Assembly (NCBI GenBank): GCA_964524475.1
Contig: CAZGCO010000009.1
Coordinates: forward strand, 1 to 23,093
DNA length: 23,093 nt
Reading direction: 5' to 3'
From: CAZYHU01 sp964524475
Lineage (GTDB): Bacteria; Patescibacteriota; Minisyncoccia; Phycocordibacterales; UBA1006
The notes under the pieces are model-generated. The model saw nothing but the letters and a program-made list of their open reading frames with translations. It was not told where the DNA came from and searched no databases. The translations under genes were made by a program, and so were the position numbers. This document shows, piece by piece, positions 5,912 through 14,382 of the stretch. Position 1 is the stretch's first letter, and the number at the start of each line of letters is the position of its first letter.

Positions 5912-8349
5912 GTATCAGTATTCACATTCATCAGTGCCAATAATTCTTCAGTCGTTGCATTTTCTGGATTCATGGTATCTGGTAGATAAATACGTTTTAA
6001 TCCGAATTTTATAAAATTACCAGATTTTGATTTCAAGATTTGCATCTCCTTTTTTGTTTTTGGATTTACAAATGTTTTTATTAATTCTGTTCCTTTGGGT
6101 AATTGTTTTGGTGTGTTCAATAATACAAGTGCTTGATCTAATGTTACCGTATAGGGATCCAAACCTTTTTTAAGTGACCGGAAATCTCTGTCTCGTCCCA
6201 CATAGGGGCCAAAACGTCCTATATTCGCTATTACCTGTGTTCCCGTGGTCGGATCAGTTCCCAGATCACGCGGTAGTTCGAGGAGTTTTACTGCTATGTC
6301 GAGCGTCATGTTTTCTGGGTTTGTTCGTGGTGGTAGTGATGCACGTCGTGGTCCAGGGATTTTCTTTGCTTCTTCTATAGCTAATTTTTCTGCTTTTATG
6401 TATTCTTTGTCTTCAGTAGTTTTTTTGTATCCTTTGGGCCATTTTTTTAGTTTTGGAATACTAGGAGATTTGCCAACTTGTACATATGGGCCGAATCTAC
6501 CAGTAAGGAGGTATATAGGTTCACCAGTTACTGGATGGATACCAAATGGTTTTTCTTCGCCTACTTCTGCACCGTTTATCGTTAATGCTCCATCACAATC
6601 AGGATATCTATTACAAGACAGAAATTTACCTGTGCGACCCAGTTTGATTTCCATACCACTGCCACATTTCGGGCATATAAATTTTGTATCCGCTTCACCA
6701 AGATTTGTTGCTTTTGCAAGTTTGTCTTTTTCGTTAACTTGAGATAAAAATGGTGTATAAAATTCTGATAATGTTGTTACATAACTTCTCTTACCTAATG
6801 CAATATCATCTAGTTTGTCTTCCATTTCTGCGGTAAATGTATCACTGATATAGTTTGCAAAATTATCTTCAAGAAAACTAGAAACGACATCACCGGTATC
6901 TGTTGGGAATAATGTTTTTCCTTCTTTTTTAACATATTCACGTTCTTCCAGTGTTCGCATGATTGATGCATAGGTAGATGGGCGTCCAATACCACGTTCT
7001 TCGAGTTCCTTGATAAGTCCTGCTTCGGAATATCTATTCGGCGGTTGGGTTGCTTTTTCTGTATCTATTAACTCGTTTAATATTAATTTTTCTCCAATAG
7101 TGATTTTTGGCAACTCGATATCTTCACCTCTGGAACCACTGTCTACGGATAACCAGCCTGCAAAGATTAACTGTGAACCAATAGTGGTAAAATCAGGTAC
7201 TTTTTCTGTGTGATCTATGTTTGCTATCAATTTTGTTTTAATCATTTGTGCATCAGACATTTGTGATGCGACTGCACGTTCCCAAATTAGTCGATATAAT
7301 CGTTTTTGTTCTTCGTTCATGCCTGCGTATTCGTGTTCTATGTGTGTTGGACGGATGGCTTCATGAGCCTCCTGAGCATTTTTACTTTTTGTTGAATAGG
7401 TTCTGAATTGGGTATATGTTTTTCCGTATTTTTTTTCTATATATCCCAATATTTGTGCTTGGGCTTGTTTTGATAGATTAGTACTATCGGTACGCATATA
7501 GGTAATATGTCCCTCTTCGTACAGTTTTTGGGCGATCTGCATGGTACGTGACGGTGATAGTCCCAGACGTGTACTAGCTGTTTGTTGTAATGTCGATGTG
7601 GTAAATGGTGCACGGGGACTACGTTTTTGGTTGGACTCTTTGATATCAGTAACTATCCATGGATATGTTCTCCCAAGGGTTAAAATGTTTTTTACCACAT
7701 CAAAATCACGTGGTTCATCTACACATTCCAGTGCGAGTTTGTTTTTATTTATAGTAAAATTTCCTACAATATTCCAATATTTTTCAGGTATAAAAGCACG
7801 AATTTCTCGTTCACGTTCCATGATGATACGGAGTGCGGGGGATTGAACTCGTCCAGCAGATAATCCATAGCGAACCTTTTTCCAAATCAATCCTGATAAA
7901 TCATACCCAACAAGACGATCCAGTACTCGACGGGCTTCTTGAGCTGCGACCAATTTTTCATCAACGTTTCGTGGATGATGTAATGCTTCGATAATGGCGT
8001 CTTTGGTGATTTCATTAAAGGTAACTCGTTTTATAGGAGATTTTATTTTTGCTTCATGGAGCAGTTGTTCCAGGTGCCAGGCAATGGCTTCTCCTTCACG
8101 GTCGGGATCGGGTGATAGGATTATTTCTGTTGATTTTTTTGCAAGTGATTGGAGCTCTGAAATTACACGCCCCTTGCCTGCAGATATTTCATAATGGGGG
8201 ACAAAACCAGCGGGAATATCAATAGCAGTTTTGTTTGATTTTGGTAGGTCACGCACATGTCCAATAGACGCACGTACTGTGTATTCACCCCCGAGATATT
8301 TCTCGATGGTTTTTGCTTTACTAGGTGATTCGACAATCAGAAGTTTCAT
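5890..8349 (-). CDS. topA: DNA topoisomerase I (type IA)
   Basis: Relaxes negative supercoils through a 5'-phosphotyrosine intermediate. From the 8349 start the product is 819 aa and begins MKLLIVESPSKAKTI, the normal TopA N-terminus with its TOPRIM Glu; SPDPDREGEAIAWH carries the metal-binding acidic triad. RYGLSAGRVQSPALR and the active-site segment GHITYMRTDS (catalytic Tyr) follow. One four-Cys zinc ribbon is present (CPKCGSG...CNRYPDCDG). It is followed by C-terminal repeats with GRFGPYVQ and GRFGPYVGRDRD and a lysine-rich tail. The frame opens upstream at 8406, but those 19 residues are unlike TopA and precede an extended -10. The last codons lie inside the shared terminator. Confidence 0.95.
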   Translation of the reverse strand: MKLLIVESPSKAKTIEKYLGGEYTVRASIGHVRDLPKSNKTAIDIPAGFVPHYEISAGKGRVISELQSLAKKSTEIILSPDPDREGEAIAWHLEQLLHEAKIKSPIKRVTFNEITKDAIIEALHHPRNVDEKLVAAQEARRVLDRLVGYDLSGLIWKKVRYGLSAGRVQSPALRIIMEREREIRAFIPEKYWNIVGNFTINKNKLALECVDEPRDFDVVKNILTLGRTYPWIVTDIKESNQKRSPRAPFTTSTLQQTASTRLGLSPSRTMQIAQKLYEEGHITYMRTDSTNLSKQAQAQILGYIEKKYGKTYTQFRTYSTKSKNAQEAHEAIRPTHIEHEYAGMNEEQKRLYRLIWERAVASQMSDAQMIKTKLIANIDHTEKVPDFTTIGSQLIFAGWLSVDSGSRGEDIELPKITIGEKLILNELIDTEKATQPPNRYSEAGLIKELEERGIGRPSTYASIMRTLEEREYVKKEGKTLFPTDTGDVVSSFLEDNFANYISDTFTAEMEDKLDDIALGKRSYVTTLSEFYTPFLSQVNEKDKLAKATNLGEADTKFICPKCGSGMEIKLGRTGKFLSCNRYPDCDGALTINGAEVGEEKPFGIHPVTGEPIYLLTGRFGPYVQVGKSPSIPKLKKWPKGYKKTTEDKEYIKAEKLAIEEAKKIPGPRRASLPPRTNPENMTLDIAVKLLELPRDLGTDPTTGTQVIANIGRFGPYVGRDRDFRSLKKGLDPYTVTLDQALVLLNTPKQLPKGTELIKTFVNPKTKKEMQILKSKSGNFIKFGLKRIYLPDTMNPENATTEELLALMNVNTDTKKGRKK

Positions 8350-8359
8350 ATTAGTATAA

Positions 8360-8389
8360 TGTATAGCACGGATAGGGGAATATTGGCAA
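8360..8389 (-). promoter_or_regulatory. topA promoter
   Basis: On the minus strand TTGCCA (8389-8384), 18 nt, then extended -10 TGC-TATACA (hexamer 8365-8360), 10 nt before the ATG at 8349. It supports the internal start and a leader of about 4 nt. Confidence 0.5.
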
Positions 8390-8406
8390 ATAATCAAAAT
8401 AACCAC

Positions 8407-8436
8407 AAAAAAAGCCGATAGAAATCTATCGGCTTT
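8407..8436 (-). terminator. Intrinsic terminator of the PIN-PhoH gene
   Basis: On the minus strand AAAGCCGATAGA and its complement (8436-8425 and 8422-8411) form a G/C-rich hairpin that runs into seven U (8413-8407). It lies 23 nt past the phoH stop and upstream of topA. Confidence 0.85.
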
Positions 8437-8458
8437 AGGTCAAGTGTATTTTGTTGTT

Positions 8459-9847
8459 TTATAGCAATTTGTCTGCAAGCTTTGCTAGAGGGCTACGAAC
8501 AGATTCTGGTAAATGAATGTGTGTGAATATCTCACAGTTTTTGAATCGTTCTATAACAAAGGATAAACCATTATTGTGTTTGTCTAGATATGGTGTATCA
8601 ATTTGATTAATATCACCGCACAAAATGATTTTTGTGTTTTCACCTGCACGGGTGATAATGGTCTTCACCTCATGTGGGGTCAGATTTTGCACCTCATCAA
8701 TAATGTAAAAAGTATCTAGAATAGACCTTCCTCGGAGCAATTGAACTGCTTCTATGATTAGGTCTTTTTCGTCTATGCCGTTTGGTTTTTTCAATTTCTT
8801 AAGCGTCTCTTTGAAAAAACTCTTTTTGTCGGCTCCTTTGTGATGTTCTACAGAGTTTTCGATAACTGAAATGTTATCAAAAAAGTTTTGTAAATGAGGC
8901 ATTATCTTTTCTTTAGGATCACCTGGGAAAAAACCTAGATCTTTTCCAACCGTTACAATCGGTTTGGAAAGCATTATTTTTTTAAATTGCAGTTCCCCGT
9001 ACATTTTATTTCCTGCTGCAAGGGCGATAAGTGTTTTACCTGAACCACTTGCACCGGTTATGGCAACTAAAGAAATATTTTTGTCTAATAAAACAGATAA
9101 CGTGATAGCTTGGTCTACATTTTTTGGGTGTATCGAAAAACATTCATTAGGTGTAAAAACTTTTTGTAATAATTTTTTTCTCGAGTTGTATTTTAAGACA
9201 AATCTTTTTTCTTTGCCTTCATCATTATAATTGATGAAATAGTAATTTTCATCGACTAATACTGTTTTTTCTTGAATCAGTTTTATTGAAAAAGTTTTCT
9301 CCCCCTCAAGGGTTTTTGCGTCAAGTTTTTTATCTAAAAAGATTTCTGTAGCACACGAAAAGTTTTTTGTTTTTATTTCATGACTTTTGTTCAGTGGTAT
9401 ATTTAATGCACCTGCTTTTGCTTTTAGTCCAATGTCTGTTGTATACAGGAGGACATTTTTATACCCCTTTTTGATAAAAATAGTACAAACATCTAGGATG
9501 TCGTTTTTTATTGTACTGTCTTTGAAAAAATAATTGGCTTTTTCTTTTTCTCCAACGTCACCATTGGGGAATACGATAGAAATGGAATTTTTCCCAAACG
9601 AGATTACCTTTGACCCATTTTTTCCTTCGATAATTTCATTGAAATTATTAAGGAAAATTTTTGACGATTCATTTTTTTGTTCGTTTAATTCGGTAATTAC
9701 TATCGACGGAACAATGAAATGTACTCCCGAAAAAGCATTCAGCAAATTAGGGTCATAAAATATCGCTGAAGTATCTAATACGATAATTTTCTTGTTTTTA
9801 GGCAAGTTTGCGATAGGTCCACTACTATTACTTGAGTTTTCTGACAT
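8459..9847 (-). CDS. PIN domain-PhoH family ATPase fusion (YlaK/PhoH2-like)
   Basis: A 462-aa protein with an N-terminal PIN nuclease domain (about residues 20-150) fused to a C-terminal PhoH-type P-loop ATPase (about 235-462). The PIN acidic residues are in place: Asp25 in VLDTSAIF, Glu53 in ITELNE, Asp116/Asp119 in NDILDV and Asp138 in YTTDIGLKAKA. In the ATPase, Walker A is GASGSGKT (265-272) and Walker B IIDEVQN (381-387), followed by CGDINQID. Such fusions are RNA-directed nuclease/helicase proteins; the target here is unknown. The gene looks AT-richer than its neighbours, mostly in the PIN half. Its nearest -10 (TATAAA, 9891-9896) implies a leader of about 35 nt. That is unlike most genes here. 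Confidence 0.9.
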   Translation of the reverse strand: MSENSSNSSGPIANLPKNKKIIVLDTSAIFYDPNLLNAFSGVHFIVPSIVITELNEQKNESSKIFLNNFNEIIEGKNGSKVISFGKNSISIVFPNGDVGEKEKANYFFKDSTIKNDILDVCTIFIKKGYKNVLLYTTDIGLKAKAGALNIPLNKSHEIKTKNFSCATEIFLDKKLDAKTLEGEKTFSIKLIQEKTVLVDENYYFINYNDEGKEKRFVLKYNSRKKLLQKVFTPNECFSIHPKNVDQAITLSVLLDKNISLVAITGASGSGKTLIALAAGNKMYGELQFKKIMLSKPIVTVGKDLGFFPGDPKEKIMPHLQNFFDNISVIENSVEHHKGADKKSFFKETLKKLKKPNGIDEKDLIIEAVQLLRGRSILDTFYIIDEVQNLTPHEVKTIITRAGENTKIILCGDINQIDTPYLDKHNNGLSFVIERFKNCEIFTHIHLPESVRSPLAKLADKLL

Positions 9848-9925
9848 ATTAAACTGGTTTAATGGTGATGAAATTGTAAATGAAAATTCCTTTATACCGT
9901 ATATTATTTTCTTTATTTAGTCAAC

Positions 9926-9953
9926 AAAAAACCACGACGTTAGTCTTGGTTTT
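9926..9953 (-). terminator. Terminator overlapping the stop codon of the pseudouridine synthase gene
   Basis: On the minus strand AAAACCA (9953-9947) pairs with TGGTTTT (9934-9928), with GAC/GTC inside and a TAAC loop, followed by U6. The stop codon (9942-9940) lies in the loop region of this hairpin. Confidence 0.65.
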
Positions 9954-11019
9954 TCAGAATACGAATATCTGTTTCAGATAACACCTTGAAATTTCCAGGG
10001 GTCATTTTTCCGATTTTTATATGTCCGATACGGATGCGGGTCAGGGCTTCTACGGTCAGTTGACATGCATCACACATACGACGAATTTGATGTTTACGTC
10101 CCTCGCGGAGAATTATCGTAAATGAATTTCTGTCTGCACGAACGGTTTGTGTGGGTAGAGTCATCACCTTGTCCAGTTTTATTCCACGTGCCATACGTGC
10201 CAAATGTTCTGGAAGTACTGTTTCGCGGACACGTACAAGATATTCTTTTTCAATAGGACTCTCTGATCCAGTGAAATACTTTGTCAGTGTTCCATCATTG
10301 GTCAAGAGTATTAATCCATCGGTATTTTTGTCGAGTCTACCAACAGGAGACAGGTGGGCGAACTTTGGATATTTTTTTATAATATCCACAACATCAGGAC
10401 TGGTTGCGGTAGTTTCTATACCACGAGGTTTGTTTATGATAATCGTTTCACGAGGAGCTACAGCGTTTGTTTTTAGGGTAACCTTGTCAGTTATTGGATT
10501 TATACCAAAACCTGATTCGCGAACAACCGTTTTGTTCACCATAACAAGTCCTGCACGGATAAGTGCTTGTGCTTCGCGACGTGATGTCATACCTGACTGT
10601 GCCATGTGTTTTTCTAGTCTGATCAATCCCTTTGGTAGTGTTGTTACTGGTTTTATAGCACGTGGTTTTTTCACCGTAGCTGTACGGATATTTTTTGTAA
10701 ATTCTTTTTTATTAATAGGGCGTTTATCTGCAACAAAGGTTGGTAAGTTTTCAGAGATTTTTTGATAGACACGTTCTGATTTTTTGAATTTTGATCCTCT
10801 TTGTGCTATGTGAACCTTGGGAATTCGTTTTTTAATAGCTTCTTTTTTAAATGCTTTTGTTTCTTCTTGATAGCGAACTTTGGATATCGCACGAGATTTT
10901 TCTGAAATGTTTTTTTTATTTTTTGAAACATGTTTACTGCTGTTACGTAAAAAAGAAACAGGCAAGGGAACACCTGTTCGAATATGGCTACGTGATGAAG
11001 GTTTTTTAGCAGATTTCAT
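9940..11019 (-). CDS. RsuA/RluB-family pseudouridine synthase with long basic N-terminal tail
   Basis: Converts a uridine in rRNA to pseudouridine. Of the 359 residues, about 132-180 form an S4 RNA-binding domain (IRLEKHMAQSGMTSRREAQALIRAGLVMVN). The catalytic domain follows, with INKPRG, the active-site motif GRLDKNTDGLILLTNDG (catalytic Asp230), EKEYLVRV and REGRKHQIRRM. That is the RsuA/RluB/RluE/RluF group, with RluB (23S rRNA) the closest guess. Residues 1-130 are an extra region rich in Lys, Arg and Ser with no clear domain; it is likely disordered and RNA-binding. TATAAA (11027-11032), preceded by TG and by TTGCTT at 17 nt, lies 7 nt before the ATG. The neighbouring helicase gene is divergent. 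Confidence 0.9.
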   Translation of the reverse strand: MKSAKKPSSRSHIRTGVPLPVSFLRNSSKHVSKNKKNISEKSRAISKVRYQEETKAFKKEAIKKRIPKVHIAQRGSKFKKSERVYQKISENLPTFVADKRPINKKEFTKNIRTATVKKPRAIKPVTTLPKGLIRLEKHMAQSGMTSRREAQALIRAGLVMVNKTVVRESGFGINPITDKVTLKTNAVAPRETIIINKPRGIETTATSPDVVDIIKKYPKFAHLSPVGRLDKNTDGLILLTNDGTLTKYFTGSESPIEKEYLVRVRETVLPEHLARMARGIKLDKVMTLPTQTVRADRNSFTIILREGRKHQIRRMCDACQLTVEALTRIRIGHIKIGKMTPGNFKVLSETDIRILKNQD

Positions 11020-11064
11020 GTACCTATTTATACATTAAAATAACGAAATAAGCAAGTGTTCTTT

Positions 11065-11093
11065 TTGGTATATCTATTTGTTTCTGTTATAAT
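11065..11093 (+). promoter_or_regulatory. Promoter of the PIF1-like helicase gene
   Basis: TTGGTA (11065-11070), 17 nt, extended -10 TGT-TATAAT (hexamer 11088-11093), then exactly 6 nt to the ATG at 11100. The predicted transcript starts on the A of the ATG. This is the clearest leaderless example. Confidence 0.65.
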
Positions 11094-11099
11094 TTTCCC

Positions 11100-12908
11100 A
11101 TGACACAACAGCAGGCACTTGATATTATGAAAATGGGGCATAATGTATTCCTGACCGGTGGGGCAGGATCAGGAAAAACCTATGTATTAAATAAATACAT
11201 AGATTATTTGCGTGACCATGAAATACCCGTAGCAGTAACTGCATCGACAGGTATTGCCGCAACACATATTCACGGTATGACCATTCACGCGTGGAGTGGT
11301 ATTGGTGTGCGTGATACGTTGAATGAATACGATTTAGATAGTATGGAGACCAAGAAATATCTGTATGACAGATTTCAAAAAGCTCGCGTTTTGATTATTG
11401 ATGAAATATCTATGTTGTCAGGAAATTATTTTCAAAACGTAGAACGAGTATGTCGTCACATGAAACGAAATCCTGCACCATTTGGTGGGTTACAGGTTAT
11501 TGTGTGTGGAGATTTATTTCAATTACCCCCAGTATCAAAAGGTAATCAAAACGATGTCATGATGGCACCTGACACGACTGCATGGCAACATATGAAACCT
11601 GTAGTGTGTTATCTATCGGAACAACACCGTCAAGAAGACGATGATTTTACGGTTATATTAAATGCAATACGTGCCAGTTCAGTAACGGCGAATCATTGTG
11701 ATACGTTATTGGACAGGATTATTCAAGGAGATAATTATGATGGTATTGATACAGATTGGGATGATGATACTATTCGTTACGATACACATATAATACATAA
11801 TGATGACGAGGAATTTTTGGTAGATACGACCGTGTTACCAATAACAAAACTCTATACACATAATGCAGATGTTGATCGAGTCAATGAATCTATTTTTCAA
11901 AAACTTGACGGTAAAACACATACGTACAGTATGACAGCTAAAGGTAAAGAAAACCTGGTCACAGGACTCCAAAAAAATTGTCTTGCCCCTATGACGTTAT
12001 ATCTAAAAATAGGTACTGAAGTCATGTTTGTAAAAAACAATTTTGAATCAGGGTATGTAAACGGAACACGAGGAACCGTAATAAAATTCGACAAAACAAC
12101 AGGCAATCCCGTCGTTCGTACTGTCCATGGTGATATTATCACGGTAGAGCCAGTAGAATGGTCCATACAAACCGACGACGGTAAAATACTTGCCAGTATC
12201 AACCAGCTCCCCTTGCGACATGCATGGGCTATTACGGTACATAAATCTCAGGGGATGAGTTTAGATGGGGCACATATCGATCTATCACGTTCGTTTACGT
12301 ATGGGATGGGGTATGTGGCATTGTCACGTGTACGAAAACTTTCAGGATTGCAATTGTCTCCTATTACCGAAGAGCAGTTGCAGCAGGCGCTACTTGTTGA
12401 CCCGCGTATTGCCGTCATGGATATAAAACTCCATAAACAATCAGACATGGCAGTGGAACGATTAGTACGATTAGACGAACAAAGTATTACAAAAATCCAT
12501 CATGATTTTATCATACAATCAGGTGGTGTTATTACTGTAGACACAACAAAAGAGAAAAACACAAAAACAAAAGGAATTAAAAATGCAAAAAATACCATCA
12601 TTGAAACAATCGATGTGTTTCGTTCAGGTTTATCACTGGCACAAACAGCAGAAAACCGTGGATTAAAATTAGAAACTATTATCGACCATATGGAAAAGCA
12701 GATATTATCAAAATCAGAAAAAGAACGTATTATTGATGAGATATATGGAAACTATAATAATATCGATGATAAGGTATTCAAGAAAATAAAAAAAGCTTTC
12801 AAGGAATTAGGGTATGAAAAATTGTCGCCCGTGAAAAAACAATTAGATGAACAGGGTATCGACATTTCTTATCTGGTGTTACGTTTGGCACGACTGGTAT
12901 TACAATAA
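11100..12908 (+). CDS. PIF1-like superfamily 1 DNA helicase with C-terminal helical (HTH-like) region
   Basis: A 602-aa SF1B helicase of the PIF1/RecD2-like group, which unwinds DNA 5' to 3'. Walker A is GGAGSGKT (20-27), motif Ia TASTGIAATHIHGMTIHAWSG, Walker B LIIDEISML (98-106), then GGLQVIVCGDLFQLPPV and the EQHRQED segment. The C-terminal core has WAITVHKSQGMSLD and YVALSRVRKLSGL. After the core, about residues 470-602 form a charged tail that includes DVFRSGLSLAQTAENRGLKL, a helix-turn-helix-like unit of the kind found at the C-terminus of RecQ and some PIF1-like proteins. Its substrate is unknown; replication restart or repair is likely. A consensus promoter predicts a leaderless transcript. 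The 95-aa gene follows 24 nt later. Confidence 0.9.
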   Translation: MTQQQALDIMKMGHNVFLTGGAGSGKTYVLNKYIDYLRDHEIPVAVTASTGIAATHIHGMTIHAWSGIGVRDTLNEYDLDSMETKKYLYDRFQKARVLIIDEISMLSGNYFQNVERVCRHMKRNPAPFGGLQVIVCGDLFQLPPVSKGNQNDVMMAPDTTAWQHMKPVVCYLSEQHRQEDDDFTVILNAIRASSVTANHCDTLLDRIIQGDNYDGIDTDWDDDTIRYDTHIIHNDDEEFLVDTTVLPITKLYTHNADVDRVNESIFQKLDGKTHTYSMTAKGKENLVTGLQKNCLAPMTLYLKIGTEVMFVKNNFESGYVNGTRGTVIKFDKTTGNPVVRTVHGDIITVEPVEWSIQTDDGKILASINQLPLRHAWAITVHKSQGMSLDGAHIDLSRSFTYGMGYVALSRVRKLSGLQLSPITEEQLQQALLVDPRIAVMDIKLHKQSDMAVERLVRLDEQSITKIHHDFIIQSGGVITVDTTKEKNTKTKGIKNAKNTIIETIDVFRSGLSLAQTAENRGLKLETIIDHMEKQILSKSEKERIIDEIYGNYNNIDDKVFKKIKKAFKELGYEKLSPVKKQLDEQGIDISYLVLRLARLVLQ

Positions 12909-12932
12909 AAAATATGCTATATATACACTATT

Positions 12933-13220
12933 ATGTTTAAAAAATTCTTTACAAAACAAGCTTTAAAATTCAAGGGAGTTCCTGCTGAACAGGCAGATAT
13001 AATTGCAGAACAACTGGATAAAAATCCAGCATTATTACAAGCTCTCGAAGACCCAAAAGTTAAGAAATTCTTGGAAAAGATTTCTGCTGAAATCGAACAA
13101 AAGTCAAAAATGGGTATGGATCAAAATGCTATTATGATGTCACTTATGCGTACCCACAAAGACGAGGTGATGAAATATCGTGATGTATTAATGCCATTAA
13201 TGTCATTAATGCAAAAATAA
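12933..13220 (+). CDS. Conserved-looking small helical protein of unknown function, next to ychF
   Basis: A 95-aa, Lys- and Met-rich protein that I do not recognise. It has no membrane segment or cysteine. Predicted structure is mostly helical: FTKQALKFKGVPAEQADIIAEQL, a second segment KNPALLQALEDPKVKKFLEKISAEIEQK, and a Met-rich third helix ending MPLMSLMQK. The middle part recalls STI1/UBA-like helical repeats (Asn-Pro followed by Leu-rich helices) but this is only a resemblance. An extended -10 TGC-TATATA (12918-12923) lies 9 nt before the ATG. Its stop is only 4 nt from the ychF ATG, so the two are almost certainly co-transcribed. A role beside ribosome-associated YchF is possible but unproven. 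Confidence 0.7.
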   Translation: MFKKFFTKQALKFKGVPAEQADIIAEQLDKNPALLQALEDPKVKKFLEKISAEIEQKSKMGMDQNAIMMSLMRTHKDEVMKYRDVLMPLMSLMQK

Positions 13221-13224
13221 TCGT

Positions 13225-14346
13225 ATGAGTCTCTCTATTGGTATCGTTGGTTTACCTAATGTTGGTAAATCAACATTGTTTAATGCATTAACAAAAAAAT
13301 CTGTCCCTGCAGAAAATTATCCTTTTTGTACTATTGACCCATCAGTGGGTATTGTTTCTGTGCCTGATGCCCGGTTGTATAAATTGTCTGATTTTTCACA
13401 GACATTGAAAACAGTACCTGCAGCTATTGAATTCGTGGATATTGCGGGACTGGTAGCAGGAGCAAGTAAAGGTGAAGGACTTGGAAATAAATTCCTTGCC
13501 CATATTCGCGAAACCGACGCAATACTAGAAATGGTTCGTATTTTTGCTATATCTGGAGATGGTAAGGAATCTATTAACCATGTGTATGGTAATATTGATC
13601 CATTACGTGATATACAGGTGATTAATCTGGAGCTTATTTTGGCAGATATTGAAACTATTGAAAAACGATTGGCAAACCTGGTTCGTGAAGTGAAAAAAGG
13701 AGACAAAACTGCAATTATTGAAGAATCTGCGTGTCAGAAAATCCATACAGCATTATTATCAGAAAAAATGGCAAACACGGTCCTGTTGACCGATGAAGAA
13801 GTAAAACTTATAAAACAATTAAACCTTCTCACGACAAAGAAATTTATTTATGGATTAAACAAACGATCTGGTGGGCACAATCTGGATGAAACTGATCCAG
13901 CGGTGTTTGCTCAGGTATGTCGTGAGATAGAATCGTATGGATCAGAGTGGGTAATTATCGATGCAAAGATAGAACAAGAATTGTCAGAATTCGAAGGAGC
14001 AGAAAAAACAGAAATGCGTGACATGATGATGGGTGATACGGTTCATGATGATGGTATTGATACGTTAATACAGAAATCATATAAACTGTTGGGACTTGCC
14101 ACATATTTTACGACAGGGGTACAGGAAACACGTGCATGGACAATACAGAAAAATTCATCTGCACCCGTTGCTGCTGCTGCTATACATACTGATTTCGAGA
14201 AAAAATTCATCCGTGCAGAGGTAATCGGCTGGCAAGAATTATTAGATTCTGGGTCGTATACCAATGCTAAAGCAAAAGGATTAGTAAGAACAGAAGGTAA
14301 AGAATACGTTGTCCAGGACGGTGATGTGATGGAATTCAAGATATAA
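13225..14346 (+). CDS. ychF: Ribosome-binding P-loop ATPase YchF (OBG family)
   Basis: Universally conserved TRAFAC-class ATPase that associates with ribosomes and is linked to stress responses. The 373-aa product has G1 GLPNVGKST (9-17), G3 VDIAGLVAGASKGEGLGNKFL, a coiled-coil insertion (about 130-200) and a C-terminal TGS domain with TYFTTGVQETRAWTI, AAAAIHTDFEKKFIRAEVI and EGKEYVVQDGDVMEF. The position of the usual NxxE motif, which makes YchF prefer ATP, reads YGLNKRSGG, so the Glu is not conserved. The gene starts 4 nt after the stop of the 95-aa gene with no Shine-Dalgarno sequence and is followed by a terminator shared with the convergent delta' gene. Confidence 0.95.
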   Translation: MSLSIGIVGLPNVGKSTLFNALTKKSVPAENYPFCTIDPSVGIVSVPDARLYKLSDFSQTLKTVPAAIEFVDIAGLVAGASKGEGLGNKFLAHIRETDAILEMVRIFAISGDGKESINHVYGNIDPLRDIQVINLELILADIETIEKRLANLVREVKKGDKTAIIEESACQKIHTALLSEKMANTVLLTDEEVKLIKQLNLLTTKKFIYGLNKRSGGHNLDETDPAVFAQVCREIESYGSEWVIIDAKIEQELSEFEGAEKTEMRDMMMGDTVHDDGIDTLIQKSYKLLGLATYFTTGVQETRAWTIQKNSSAPVAAAAIHTDFEKKFIRAEVIGWQELLDSGSYTNAKAKGLVRTEGKEYVVQDGDVMEFKI

Positions 14347-14380
14347 AAAAACACAAACCCTGTAGGTTTGTGTTTTTTTT
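14345..14380. terminator. Bidirectional terminator between ychF and the delta'-like gene
   Basis: Arms 14345-14359 and 14365-14379 form 15 perfect pairs around loop CTGTA, with A7 and T8 at the ends. It begins within the ychF stop codon and ends 3 nt from the stop of the convergent gene. Confidence 0.9.
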
Positions 14381-14382
14381 AA

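Noticed and set aside
6245..6742. 165-aa ORF opposite topA
   Set aside because: Antisense to the zinc-ribbon and C-terminal repeats of TopA; low-complexity composition typical of a shadow frame.
10151..10765. 204-aa ORF opposite the pseudouridine synthase
   Set aside because: Antisense shadow of a clearly real gene with S4 domain and catalytic motif; no promoter or family resemblance.
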